A DNA stretch of 64,000 nucleotides from NCBI GenBank assembly GCA_015143295.1, contig CM026571.1, positions 11,255,737-11,319,736 of the forward strand. The letters run 5' to 3'. This document shows positions 1 through 10,985 of the stretch, piece by piece. This DNA is from Tetracentron sinense (taxonomy: Eukaryota; Streptophyta; Magnoliopsida; Trochodendrales; Trochodendraceae). Under the pieces are notes generated by a model. That model saw only the letters and a list, made by a program, of their open reading frames with translations, made no database searches and was not told where the DNA came from. A program made the translations under genes and the position numbers. Each line of letters begins with the position of its first letter. Position 1 is the first letter of the stretch.

Positions 1-462
1 CAACCATTGGCATCCAGTCGCCCATTCCATCTCCATTCGCCATTCACAACCATCCATCTCATAACACGTGTAATAAAGGAAAATAAAGAGAAATAAAGGG
101 GAAAGAGGAACTATAACTAGGAGGGTAGTAAGAAGTACCGACTTTGATCAAGTGAGGAAGAAATCCCCTTTCCAAAACAACTGTGTAGCTTCTGCCCTAG
201 CTTGGAGAACGCTCTCCACGAGTGCTTGAGCCGAGATCTTGGAGAAGAACCGAGCTTGAAGTGATCTAGGGTCTCAAAACCCTTTGATTTCTCTTCCAAA
301 GAAAACCCTAGGTTGGAATCGCCTTCTCCCCTTTCTCCTATTCTCTCAACTCTCTAAGTGTCGAATGATGCCCTAAAGGCTCAGGTTAAACTCTTAAGGT
401 AAGAGTGAACCGACCAAAAACCATAATACCCTTACTGAAGTTTCTGCAAACACACGAATGCC

Positions 463-686
463 GAATTCGTTGAGCTGTGAACAGTGCTGAACACGTTGAG
501 CTGTGAACAGTGCTGAACACGTTGTGCTGTGAACAGTGCCGAACACGTCGTGCTGTGAACAGTGCTGAACACGTTGTGCTGTGAACAGTGTCGAACACGT
601 CGTGCTGTGAACAGTGCTGAACACGTGGTGCTGTGAACAGTGCTGAACACGTTGTGCTGTGAACAGTGCCGAACACGTTGTGCTGT
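463..686 (-). repeat. 26-bp minisatellite in the 3' LTR, about 8 units
   Basis: Units share the cores GTTGTGCTGTGAACAGTGCT and GAACACGT, with a period of 26 bp. Point variants are CGTCG/CGTTG and GTGCT/GTGCC. Eight copies were counted by eye. Open frames across it are repeat artefacts. It lies in the U3 part of the LTR, upstream of any transcription start on the minus strand. Confidence 0.9.
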
Positions 687-694
687 TGTCTTAT

Positions 695-870
695 GTACAA
701 CGTGCCCGACGTGCTGCACAACGTACCCGTTGTAGCTGTACAACGTACCCGTTGTTGTTGTACAACGTACCCGTTGTTGTTGTACAACGTACCCGTTGTT
801 GTTGTTCAACGTACCCGTTGTTGTTGTTGTACAACGTACCCGTTGTTGCTGTTGCACAACGGATGCACAA
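695..870 (-). repeat. 21-24-bp minisatellite in the 3' LTR, about 6 units
   Basis: Six copies of ACAACGTACCCGTTGT are separated by 5-8 bp of GTT-rich spacer. Each copy is an interrupted palindrome (ACAACG...CGTTGT). It directly follows the 26-bp array. The matching array at 8848-8952 has only about three copies. Confidence 0.88.
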
Positions 871-1231
871 CGTATACGTTATCAGAGCTCGAGCTACGTT
901 CTCAGAGTACGTTGTCTATGCGTTGTCTGTGCCTTATCAGAGCACGACCTTAGCGCCTTCCGAGCTACGTCCTTAGCGCATAACCGAGCTATGTCCTTAG
1001 CGCCTTCCGAGCTACCGATTGCCTGCAGGCCCAGACTGTTTTGGCCATATCTTTTGACTCGTTCGTCCGATTTTGACGATTCAACTTGCGTTGGGTTCGT
1101 ACTTCGAAAAGGAAAATTTCTGACGTTTCAGAATTCCCAATTTCTTCCCTAGTTATTAATTATACCTCTTTAAAGGCAAAATGGCAACGAAAGTGCCATG
1201 TATTAAGCATGAAAAAGTCTGGGGCTCTACA

Positions 1232-1244
1232 TCCTCCCCCCCTT
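1232..1244 (-). other. Polypurine tract of the gypsy element
   Basis: The plus strand reads TCCTCCCCCCCTT just inside the 3' LTR, which is a purine-only run on the minus strand. This is the expected primer for plus-strand DNA synthesis in an LTR element. Confidence 0.85.
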
Positions 1245-1333
1245 ACAAAATTTCGTCCTCAAAATTTGGACGGGACATACATAACAGAATCCAAACAAAA
1301 ATACAAGCCACATATACAAAACCTATACAAAAC

Positions 1334-4300
1334 TCATTCAATTAATTCTGGGTACTTTGCTTTGACTTCGGCTTCACGCTCCCATGTAGCTTTTTCCCGA
1401 GCATGGTGTTGCCATTGCACAAGAACTAAAGGGATTGTCTTGTTGCGAAGCACCTGATCTCTTCGATCCAAAATCTGAACCGGCTTTTCAATCAAGGTGA
1501 GGTCCTCTCGAATCTCCAACGGTTCCAAGTCTATGACATGCGAAGGATCCGCAATGTACTTCCGAAGCATAGACACATGGAAGACGTTGTGAACTGCGGC
1601 CATGTGAGGTGGGAGAGCTACCCTGTGAGCAACCTCACCAACTCGTGTGATAATCTCAAAAGGCCCGACATACCGAGGACTGAGCTTGCCTCGCCTTCCA
1701 AATCTCATGATCCCTTTGCTAGGAGATACTTTCACAAAAACTTGATCCCCTACTTAAAATTCCAAGTCCCTACGGCGCGTGTCCGCATAACTTTTCTGGC
1801 GATCTTGAGCGGCTTTTAATCGATCCCGAATGATCTTAACTGTGTTTGCAGTTTGCTCAATCAATTCTGGACCAAGTAATTTCCTTTCTCCTACCTCATC
1901 CCAATAGAGAGGAGACCTACAACTTCGCCCATACAAGGCCTCAAATGGTGCCATTTGGATACTTGCCTGATAGCTGTTATTGTAGGCGAATTCAACCAAA
2001 GGCAAGTGCTCTTCCCAACTGCCTCTGAAATCCAACATACAAGCCCGAAGCATATCTTCAATGACTTGGTTCACTCTCTCAGTTTGTCCATCCATCTGTG
2101 GATGAAAAGCGGTGCTGAAATCAAGTCGGGAACCCATAGCCTCCTGGAAGCTTTTCCAGAATCGTGATGTGAATCTTGGATCCCGATCTGACACAATACT
2201 AACGGGCACTCCGTGCAACCTCACCACTTCCTTGATGTACAAAGCGGCTAACTGACTAGAGTTGAAAGTAGTTCGGTAAGGTAAGAAGTGAGCGGACTTC
2301 ATCAAACGATCCACTACTACCCATATCGCATCGGAGCCCCTTGCCGTCTTTGGCAAGCCAACTATGAAATCCATGGATATGTTCTCCCATTTTCACTCGG
2401 GAATCGGAAGGGACTGTAATAGACCTGCGGGCCGCATGTGTTCTGCTTTCACCTGTTGACACACCAAGCACCGTGCTACATATTCCGCAACCTCTCTCTT
2501 CATATTCCGCCACCAAAAGTGACTCTTGAGGTTCCGGTACATCTTTGTACCCCCTGGATGCACTGTGTACTTCGAACGGTGTGCTTCATCCAAAATCTCT
2601 CTTCGAAGATCTGCATTGGCTGGGACGCACAGCCTTCCCTTGAATGTGATAGCACCCCAACTAGTGAGAGAAAAGTCTTCACTACCCTTGGCAACTTCCT
2701 TGTCCAGAAAAGCTAACAATTCCTCATCCATGGCTTGATATTCTTGGATCAAATCTATAACGTATGGCCGAACTGTGACATTTGCCAAGATAGGACTACG
2801 GACAGAGTTATTCACACTGATGTCCAGATTTGCCAAATCTTCTAGTAGCTTCCATTCTTGGACCAACATGTGTGCTAACAACCTCTGAGGTCTTCTACTC
2901 AAAGCATCGGCCACTACATTTGCTTTACCCGGGTGGTATTGAATGGTACAATCATAGTCTTTCAAAAATTTCATCCAACGCCGTTGCCTTAGATTCAGCT
3001 CCTTTTGGGAAAAGAGATACTTGAAACTCTTGTGATCAGTGAACACATAGAACTCCACCCCATAAAGGTAATGACGCCAAATCTTAAGTGCAAACACGAC
3101 CGCCGCAAGCTCCAAGTCGTGCGTGGGATAATTCTTCTCATGCTCCTTCAATTGCCTTGATGCATAGGCAATGAACTTCTTGTGCTGCATGAGTACGCAC
3201 CCAAGTCCAACGTGTGAGGCATCACTATACACCTCATACCCATAAGGTCCGGATGGCACAGTAAGGACAGGGGTTGTAGTAAGCCTCTTCTTCAGTTCCG
3301 TGAAACTGGTCTCGCACTTATCACTCCATACAAACTTGGCGTTCTTCCTTTGCAGGTAAGTGAGCGGTGCTACAAGGCTAGAGAAACCCTCTACGAATCT
3401 CCTGTAGTAACCTGCCAACCCAAGAAAGCTGCGTATCTCGGTAACACTCTTGGGCCTTGCCCAACTCATGACTGCCTCTATCTTCTTTGGATCCACCGAA
3501 ATGCCTTCCGCTGATACAACGTGGCCTAGGAATGCCACCTCTTCCAACCAAAACTCACACTTGCTAAGTTTGGTGTATAGCTTGTGCTCTCTTAGCATTT
3601 CCAAAGCAAGGCATAGGTCGCGTGTGTGATCTTCCCGTGTCTGGGAGTAGACCAAAATGTCATCAACAAATACAATCACGCACCTATCAAGATATGGCCG
3701 GAACACCCGGTTCATCAAATCTATAAAGGCTGCCAGCGCGTTCGTGAGTCCAAAAGGCATCACCAAGAACTCGTAGTGTCCATACCGAGTCCTGAAAGCA
3801 GTTTTGGGAACATCTTCCACCTTAATCTTCAACTGGTGATAACCCGATCGAAGATCTATCTTTGAGAAAAATCTCGCTCCCTTCAACTGATCGAACAAGT
3901 CATCAATTCTAGGCAATGGATACCTATTCTTTATAGTGACCTTGTTCAATTGCCGGTAATCGACGCACATCCGCATCGAGCCATCTTTCTTCTTAACAAA
4001 CAACACCGGGGCACCCCACGGTGAGACACTTGGTCGAATGAAACCAAGGCCTTGTAATTCCTCCAACTGAGTCTTCAACTCCTTGAGTTCAATAGGAGCC
4101 ATTCTATATGGAGCTCTGAAAACAGGAGCTGTGCCTGGTGCAAGCTCGATCACAAACTCAATCTCCCTGTCTGGAGGCAATCCTGGCAACTCCTCTGGAA
4201 ATACATCCAGGAACTCACTCACAACCGGAATAGTCGATGAGTCCTTTGCCTCGGGGTTAGCTAAGCTCAACGCCGCAAAACGAGCAATATCTCTACTTCT

Positions 4301-4659
4301 CAACCCACGAAAGTGGAATGGTTTCCCTTCTACTGGCTTGAAGAGTACCACTTTCTCAAAGCAAGCTACATGCCTGTGATGTGCCGCTAACCAATCCATT
4401 CCCAATATAACATCAAAGTCTTGGAATCCAAGGACTATGAGATCAACCGCCAACTCGTGGCTTCCAACTTGGACCACGCTATTTCTATACACTTTATTTA
4501 CCAATACGGTTTTGCCTAGATGAGTCGAAATGGCTAACTCCGATTCTAGCTGAGTAGGCTCCACAGAAAAGCCTTCTGAAAAACCCGGCGAGACAAACGA
4601 ATGAGTAGACCCGGTATCAATCAACACTCGAGCCAAACACTCATTGACTAGTAGGGTTC
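1334..4659 (-). pseudogene. gypsy pol (protease, RT, RNase H, integrase, chromodomain-like tail), two nonsense codons
   Basis: One reading frame runs from 4659 down to 1334, interrupted only by two in-frame stops. The first part (4636-2393, about 747 residues) has the protease motif DTGSTHSF near residues 7-14. Its reverse transcriptase spans about 200-380 ([24 protein letters not shown], catalytic FVDD near 323-326). RNase H begins near 468 (YSDAS, later FTDHKSF), and an HHCC zinc finger opens integrase. A TGA lies near 2390, just before the integrase core. The second part (2374-1754) holds the DDE core with VVVDRL, SDRDPRF and QTERVNQ. A TAA lies near 1752. The last part (1735-1334) carries KLSPRYVGPFEI and ends in a chromodomain-like tail (WEREAEVKAKYPEL). 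MPFGLTNA is followed by L where relatives usually have P. The frame is otherwise open, so the breaks look recent. Confidence 0.93.
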
Positions 4660-4803
4660 CTGAAATTTTAGCTAGTTACGTCAATTCAAGCATCAACAGT
4701 GTATACACATAGGTATACATATATATAGCATACCAAGTACGTACACAAGGAATAAAACATAACATAACAATCACGAATAAAGAAAATAACTCCAAACGCG
4801 TAC
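4660..4803 (-). other. Intron-like GT-AG segment between gag and protease
   Basis: On the minus strand the segment starts GTACGCG after ...GTGCAAG and ends ...AAATTTCAG before GAACCCTAC. It is 144 bp, AT-rich, contains in-frame stops, and removing it leaves the flanking frames in register. The upstream flank (4861-4804) reads GRVFALTEGDALASDD, a typical gag/protease linker, and the downstream flank runs straight into the protease. This is either a true intron or a conserved insertion. The splice is inferred from the sequence only. Confidence 0.6.
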
Positions 4804-4861
4804 CTTGCACCACATCGTCAGATGCAAGTGCATCACCCTCTGTCAAGGCAAAAACACGCCC

Positions 4862-6051
4862 CTAGTTCGCCTGGCGAGACTGAGGTGTAGACCGGGTAGT
4901 CTGGGATGACGCCTGATATGATCCTGCTGGGTGTGCTGGGGGCCTAATCCCCTGAGACTGGCCTGGTAAATGCTGACTGGGGCAATCCCTGATCATATGG
5001 CCCTGGCGACCACAATGAAAGCATCCACCCGATGCCCTTCGGCAATCTCCTGCCGGGTGCCTTCGGCCGCACGAAGTGCATACCTCGTGTGTATAGGTCG
5101 GAGGGGCCGGAGGTGGAGCATACCTCACCGTTTGAGGTGCAACTGGTCGTGGAGCTGGAAGAGCCTGAGGTCGTGGTGCCTGAGGCACATACTGCCGTGG
5201 AGCTGGAAGCGCATAAGATGGCCGCATCGGTGGTGCCGGCCACGCATACTGATAAGGACCGGTATGAGCCCGCCTCTCTGGAGGTGCTGAACTACTAGCT
5301 TGGCCTCTCGCCAACTCCCTCTTCTTGGACACTATCTCTGAATTGGCCTCGACCAATAAGGCCTTGTCTACTACCTCAGGGTAGGTAGCATGTCTGAAGA
5401 CCGAAACCTTCTCCATGATAACATCTTTGAGCCCTTGCTCAAACCTTCTTGCCTTCATTGCCTTGGTGGCAACCATGTGAGTTGCGAAGCGTGATAGCTC
5501 CGAGAACTTGGCCTCGTATTGTGCCACCGACATCAAACCTTGCTCAAGGTTGATGAATTCTCTCTCTTTCTTTTCCCGTGCACCGATGGGAAAATACTTC
5601 TTGTAAAAAGTATCTTTGAACTCTTCCCAAGTCCAAGGTTGACCCTGCATGGTCAAATCTCGCATCCTCAATACGGACAACCACCAATGGTGGGCTTCAC
5701 CCTCTAGCATGAAAACTGCCCATGCTACTCTATCCTCCTCTGTAGGCGAGAGGACCGCAAAGATCTTCTCCATCTGGAGTATCCATGCCTCCGCAGCAAG
5801 AGGGTCCACACTCCCATATAATGGTGGAGGCCTCAATCTCCTGAACGCCTCAACTCCAGCTGTACGATTACTGGAGCTGCGGGCGGTGGAGTAGGTGCCA
5901 CCGACGATGGTATAGCTTGCCAAGCCGCCAGTATGGCGAGTGTCTTAGCAATAGAGCCTAAGACCTGGGAGAGGTCCGGCTGCTCATCCTCATCTCTGGA
6001 AGAAGATGAAGCTCTGGTGTGTGGTCCACGACCCCGTGTGCCCTGCCCCAT
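4862..6051 (-). pseudogene. gypsy gag with CCHC zinc knuckle, frameshifted near its N-terminus
   Basis: The N-terminal part begins with ATG at 6051 (MGQGTRGRG...) and stays open to about 5833. The main part (5923-4862) is in another frame and has the retrotransposon gag signature (AEAWILQMEKIF, LEGEAHHWW, FINLEQGLMSVAQYEAKF). A proline-rich linker follows, with a zinc knuckle CFHCGRQGHMIRDC near its end and an upstream CTSCGRRHPAGDC. The switch between frames lies at about 5840-5920, so a single small indel is likely. The frame ends at a TAG (4862-4864). The same frame then continues open for 58 bp into the protease linker, so the TAG is either a mutation or a readthrough stop. Confidence 0.9.
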
Positions 6052-6397
6052 GACTAAGGTCCTGAGAACAATAGCACCACATGAGTCTCACTTCAAACCA
6101 CAACTTATTTCAATGCCATTTCACAATAATTCAATTTGTATTAGTTGTATAATACTAATATACATCACATCCAGTCATCAGAGTATTCATCACATTATAC
6201 TTATACTTTGGTGTTCTAACGTACCTAGGACCCGTACTTGGTTAAAGCAACCATTTTAGACTAAGACTAAGGTTTTAGTCTTACACTTGGATCAAGACTC
6301 TCTTCCGACTTACTTTCTTCCTAACTTGTTTCCTGACATATGCTCTTGTCAAGCCGTGGTATAAGATTCTAAGTGACCCTAGAGACCTAAAGCCTAA
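6052..6397 (-). other. Untranslated leader of the gypsy element
   Basis: No open frame is seen between the primer binding site and the gag ATG. The stretch holds short direct AT-rich segments and is the expected site of the packaging signal, which cannot be identified by eye. Confidence 0.6.
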
Positions 6398-6409
6398 GCT
6401 CTGATACCA
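6398..6409 (-). other. Primer binding site, initiator tRNA-Met
   Basis: The minus strand reads TGGTATCAGAGC four bases inside the 5' LTR. This is the usual plant retrotransposon complement to the 3' end of initiator tRNA-Met. Confidence 0.92.
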
Positions 6410-8201
6410 CTTCTGTCGCGACCCAAAACCCACCCTAGGAGTTAGAGTGAACTTTGGACGACTAATCATGGCTTACATGACTTGCTTGACAAACCAACCT
6501 GCAAAACCCACAGGGTATATACAATAGAGAACATTATAGAGGAAACGTAACTATAAAGCACAGCGGAAGTCTAAACAAACCTCTATGTATAATACATTCG
6601 CAAATCCAAGTTTATACAAAAGTAACCAAAGAAAGTGCAGACAGACCCGTCAAAATACATGGATATAATCTCTCGTCTCACCCACAGCTAATCCACTCAG
6701 AATCTACAACCACCTAATGGTAACCCTCTACTGGAGGTTCCTCCAAAGGCTCCTCGACGTACTCCTCCTCCACCCATGGACCAGGAGCACAAACATCAAA
6801 TGGAGCAGCAGCTCCCTCATAACCTGCCGACATAAGAAGTACGGCTGAGCATGGAATACTCAACGGGTACTAAATACTAACCAACAATTATAGCATAACA
6901 ATGGCAATACATAATCAGGAGCAATTCATATATGTCAGACAAAAGCAATTCATATCATACAAGGAAGTAAAGCAATTTATAATCATGCTTGTATTTCGTA
7001 GAAAACCGATAAAACCTCTTGAAAACATCGTGCACTTGACTTGGCTTGAAATATCTTTTCGTACTTGAAAGCTTGTCTTGTCTATCTTGCTTGTGTCGTA
7101 CGTGTCATGTCATGCGTGCTTGCTTGTGATCATGTGACTTGTGAGATATACTTGTGAGCTATCCTTGTGAGATGCGCTTGAGAGATGCCTTGAGAGGGAA
7201 GGGAGACCCTTCTTCATGATATGTATGTACTTGCGGGGGAAGGGAGGCCCTTCTTCATGATATGCACTTGTGAGTGAGGGGAGACCCCTCGTATAATGTT
7301 GGTTCTTGTCTTCTTGTGAAAAACGAGGTAAAACATATCATAGGATATGTCCCACCTCTAACCATGTTCTTGAAAACCTCGATAAATCATGTCATGCATG
7401 CCGTGCTCATGGGAACCGTGTACATACTTGCATTTAAATTTAAATATGACATTTGGGTAATTTCACGATACATATAACATCAATGATTGAGCAATGTAAT
7501 ATTCATATCATTTAGGGAAAGCAAGAAAACACACTATCATAGGCCCTAGCAATTTCAGAATTTATTAGGCATGCATTTCCTAAATTACAACTCATTTTAT
7601 TCACCTTGGCATTTCATCAAACATGTTATGTTCATTATCGATTTACCCTACAACATGCTTTTCTAGATGAGTTTTTCTCAAATCATACATGTATGTTCAT
7701 TATTGGAACAATGCCCTCCCCATTATAATCATCACAACACAACCATTGGCATCCAGTCGCCCAGTCCATCTCCATTCGCCATTCACAACCATCCATCTCA
7801 TAACACGTGTAATAAAGGAAAATAAAGAGAAATAAAGGGGAAAGAGGAACTATAACTAGGAGGGTAGTAAGAAGTACCGACTTTGATCAAGTGAGGAAGA
7901 AATCCTCTTTCCAAAACGACTGTGTAGCTTCTGCCCTAGCTTGGAGAACGCTCTCCACGAGTGCTTGAGCCGAGATCTTGGAGAAGAACCGAGCTTGAAG
8001 TGATCTAGGGTCTCAAAACCCTTTGATTACTCTTCCAAAGAAAACCCTAGGTTGGAATCGCCTTCTCCCCTTTCTCCTATTCTCTCAACTCTCTAAGTGT
8101 CGAATGATGCCCTAAAGGCTCAGGTTAAACTCTTAAGGTAAGAGTGAACCGACCAAAGACCATAATACCCTTACTGAAGTTTCTACAAACACACGAATGC
8201 C

Positions 8202-8836
8202 GAATTCGTTGAGCTGTGAACAGTGCTGAACACGTTGTGCTGTGAACAATGCTGAACACGTTGTGCTGTGAACAGTGCTGAACACGTTGTGCTGTGAACA
8301 GTGCCGAACACGTCGTGCTGTGAACAGTGCTGAACACGTTGTGCTGTGAACAATGCTGAACACGTTGTGCTGTGAACAGTGCTGAACACGTTGTGCTGTG
8401 AACAATGCTGAACACGTTGTGCTGTGAACAGTACCGAACACGTCGTGCTGTGAACAGTGCGGAACACGTTGTGCTGTGAACAGTGCCGAACACGTCGTGC
8501 TGTGAACAGTACTGAACACGTCGTGCTGTGAACAGTGCTGAACACGTCGTGCTGTGAACAGTGCTGAACACGTTGTGCTGTGAACAGTGCCGAACACGTC
8601 GTGCTGTGAAAAGTGCTGAACACGTTGTGCTGTGAACAGTGCCGAACACGTCGTGCTGTGAACAGTGCTGAACACGTTGTGCTGTGAACAGTGCCGAACG
8701 ACGTGCTGTGAAAAGTGCTGAACACGTTGTGCTGTGAACAGTGCCGAACACGTCGTGCTGTGAACAGTGCTGAACACGTTGTGTTGTGAACAGTGCTGAA
8801 CACGTTGTGCTGTGAACAGTGCCGAACACGTTGTGC
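8202..8836 (-). repeat. 26-bp minisatellite in the 5' LTR, about 24 units
   Basis: This is the same unit as at 463-686 but with about 24 copies by eye against 8. One unit near 8695 is shortened (GCCGAACGACG). Neighbouring units alternate between CGTTG/GTGCT and CGTCG/GTGCC types, suggesting that some growth was by copying pairs of units. Each unit has an ACGT core (AACACGT). Confidence 0.9.
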
Positions 8837-8847
8837 TGTTGTCTTAT

Positions 8848-8952
8848 GTACAACGTGCCCGACGTGTTGCACAACGTACCCGTTGTAGTTGTACAACGTA
8901 CCCGTTGTTGTTGTACAACGTACCCGTTATTGCTGTTGCACAACGGATGCAC
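8848..8952 (-). repeat. 21-24-bp minisatellite in the 5' LTR, about 3 units
   Basis: Three copies of ACAACGTACCCGTTGT or its variant are seen, against six in the other LTR. The change runs opposite to that of the neighbouring 26-bp array, so the two arrays vary independently. Confidence 0.85.
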
Positions 8953-9401
8953 AACGTATACGTTATCAGAGCTTGAGCTACGTTCTCAGAGTACGTTGTC
9001 TATGCATTGTCTGTGCCTTATCAGAGCACGACCTTAGCGCCTTCCGAGCTACGTCCTTAGCGCATAACCGAGCTACGTCCTTAGCGCCTTCCGAGCTACC
9101 GATTGCCTGCAGGCCCAGACTGTTTTGGCGATATCTTTTGACTCGTTCGTCCGATTTTGACGATTCAACTTGCGTTGGGTTCGTACTTCGAAAAGGAAAA
9201 TTTCTGACATTTCAGAATTCCCAATTTCTTCCTTATTTATTAATTATACCTCTTTAAAGGCAAAATGACAACGAAAGTGCCATGTATTAAGCATGAAAAA
9301 GTCTGGGGCTCTACACTATTATTTAATGAATATATATATTTAAATGTATTAAAGTCATTTCAATTTTATTAACTTCAATTATCTTCTATAGAACTGATTC
9401 T

Positions 9402-9567
9402 TTTTTTTTTTTTTTGGAACTTGCGACGTGAGCCTGCAACCCGTCACACCACGTAAGTCCAAGTAAACCCGTGCGGGGCTGGCCTCAAAGGGGGAGTGAG
9501 AAATGGAACCCAGGACCTCCCACTTGGGGAAAGGCCCAAGAACCACTGGTCCACTCCTTTAGGGTTA
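9402..9567 (-). mobile_element. tRNA-derived SINE, family A, minus strand
   Basis: Read on the minus strand it starts AAAGGAGTGGACCAGTGG, has a pol III B-box-like GGTCCTGGGTTCCATTTC, and ends in the poly-A seen as a T run at 9402-9415. Imperfect target duplications flank it: TATAGAACTGATTCT at 9387 and TATAGAGCATATTCT at 9568. It shares its body with the plus-strand copy at 10798. Confidence 0.8.
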
Positions 9568-9582
9568 TATAGAGCATATTCT

Positions 9583-10797
9583 ATTATTTATCTACTCACT
9601 TTTTTCTCTAATGTGTTTTCAACCGCCACACACCTTATTTTTATAACATAGTTTCTTTCTTCTGCATCACCTCCTCTAACACTCGTCCATCATGGGCCTC
9701 ACTAAGGTTTCTTTTTCTACTCTCTGTCACTTCCCCACTCACATGTATTTCATGTGCGACCACTAGTTGAGAGTTTATTTTTTATTGTATTTTATTTTTG
9801 CTGACAGTTTCATTTAACTACAGTTAGTGTGTTGAGAAAATTTAATAAGTAATCAATATTTGTGTAAATCATTTAAAGCAAATAATACTATCAAAAAACA
9901 CAGTTAAATTGCTTTATCCTAAAGTAGCTAAAACATGGAGGAACGAAGGCGTTTGTGCCACTCCAAAAGCAAAATTAATGTTAAAAGATCATTATATTAA
10001 AGATAATAATTAATTATGGAAGTAAAAAGCCGATATGAGAAACTGAATTTTGATTAGACAAATTGAAGGAAAGAAGTTTTGAGAGAATGGGAGGGCTTCG
10101 TAGTTCGTAATCGTAGAGACTAGAGAGAGAGTGAAATAAATTCGAATTCGAAATCCTTTTACGTTTCTTTTCTGTTGTGTTTAGTGGACTCTGACACAAA
10201 AGGACTATTTCGACCTGGCCCTGTCAATACGAAGTTAAGCCTTAGCTTGCCCATATATTACGTAAATACCCTTTTCACTTCAATTGTCCAAAGGACCCGG
10301 ACGAACGAAGTCCAATAGTAGTAGGTACGATCGAAATTTTTAATCACTTCCCTTCTTATACGTTGACAATCACAGCTTCGAGAAGTATCATTTTCTCGCG
10401 AAAAGACAATACGTACGCCTTTAACAAGGATCTATAAATAAATAAAAATTGTTATTTTAATATAAATATTCAAACTTTACATTTTAAATTAGTTTTCAAT
10501 GATAAAACTTTAAAGTTTCAAAATTCAAATAATTTTATTTTACGCATTAGCCAATTTCGCACCCATAGGCCAATACTTCTCCCTTTAATTCATATTAATT
10601 GGGGTTAAAATTTACTAACCTTTGAGTTAAGCCTTAGCTTGCCCATTTATTTTTTTAATATATTTTAATATATTAACTTCAAATATTAATTTTAGTATTT
10701 TTTTTAAGGTTATATTATTGAACCCCATGAGTTAGTGAATCTTAACCTATGGTTCCCCAATAATATTTTTTTCAAATTCTTTTTCTTTTTATCCTGA
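9583..10797. other. AT-rich intergenic DNA
   Basis: No gene or recognisable element core is seen. A 21-bp segment, GTTAAGCCTTAGCTTGCCCA, occurs twice in direct orientation (near 10232 and 10626), about 390 bp apart. The stretch from 10706 resembles one arm of the inverted-repeat family found at 54053-54371. Confidence 0.5.
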
Positions 10798-10985
10798 AGG
10801 GGTGGACCTGTGGTTCCTAGGACTTACGTCTCATGAAGCGGAAGGTCCCGAGTTCAACTTCTCACGTCCCCTTTGGGCCCAACCCTACACGGGATTTTCC
10901 CAAACTGACTTGATGTGGCGGGTTGCGGGCTCTCGTTGCACCCTCGAAGATTAATCCTGACCCAAAACATTATGGACACCTCCAG
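10798..10985 (+). mobile_element. tRNA-derived SINE, family A, plus strand
   Basis: It reads GGTGGACCTGTGGTTCCTAG, then GGTCCCGAGTTCAACTTC (B-box-like), then a body ending near TTGCGGGCTCTCGTTGC. It matches the reverse complement of 9402-9567. The tail runs into a (TA)n microsatellite at about 10995-11020. It sits inside an older inverted-repeat element whose other arm is at 11021-11110. Confidence 0.75.

Larger units (their letters stand above)
1..1231 (-). repeat. 3' LTR of the gypsy element (partial, window-truncated)
   Basis: This stretch repeats 7740-9315 almost base for base apart from minisatellite length. It ends at 1231 in ...GGCTCTACA, the same terminus as at 9315, and is followed directly by a pyrimidine run that is the polypurine tract on the minus strand. 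The missing part, corresponding to 6414-7739 of the other LTR, lies left of the window. Confidence 0.95.
1..9315 (-). mobile_element. Ty3/gypsy LTR retrotransposon, Tekay/Del-type chromovirus, 3' end beyond left edge
   Basis: The element reads on the minus strand. Order along that strand: 5' LTR (9315-6414), primer binding site, untranslated leader, gag, an intron-like gap, protease, reverse transcriptase, RNase H, integrase with a C-terminal chromodomain-like tail, polypurine tract, and the 3' LTR, which is cut by the window start. Gene order PR-RT-RH-INT is the gypsy order. The long LTRs, the initiator-Met primer site and the chromodomain-like tail point to the Tekay/Del lineage. Coding frames carry two nonsense codons in pol, one stop at the gag end and one frameshift in gag, so this copy is non-autonomous. 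Outside the minisatellites the LTRs differ at roughly 14 positions over about 840 bp by eye, mostly transitions, indicating a moderately old insertion. The 5 bases after the right LTR are CTATT; the matching duplication lies outside the window. Confidence 0.93.
6414..9315 (-). repeat. 5' LTR of the gypsy element, 2.9 kb
   Basis: It starts TGTCGCGACCC at 6414 and ends GGGGCTCTACA at 9315 on the plus strand, so it has the TG...CA boundary with inverted TGT/ACA tips. The part from 7740 onwards matches the left LTR. It contains an expanded 26-bp array (8202-8836) and a contracted second array (8848-8952). Frames seen across 8125-8952 are translations of the repeat and are not genes. A GGGGAAGGGAGGCCCTT-like segment is repeated at 7195-7290. 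Confidence 0.95.

Noticed and set aside
386..857. Overlapping open frames of 76-141 residues rich in QHNVFSTVHSTTC
   Set aside because: They are translations of the 26-bp minisatellite in the gypsy LTR. All frames are open because the unit length and composition avoid stops.
8125..8952. Long repetitive frames up to 275 residues in three phases
   Set aside because: Same minisatellite in the other LTR. No start context and no conserved family.
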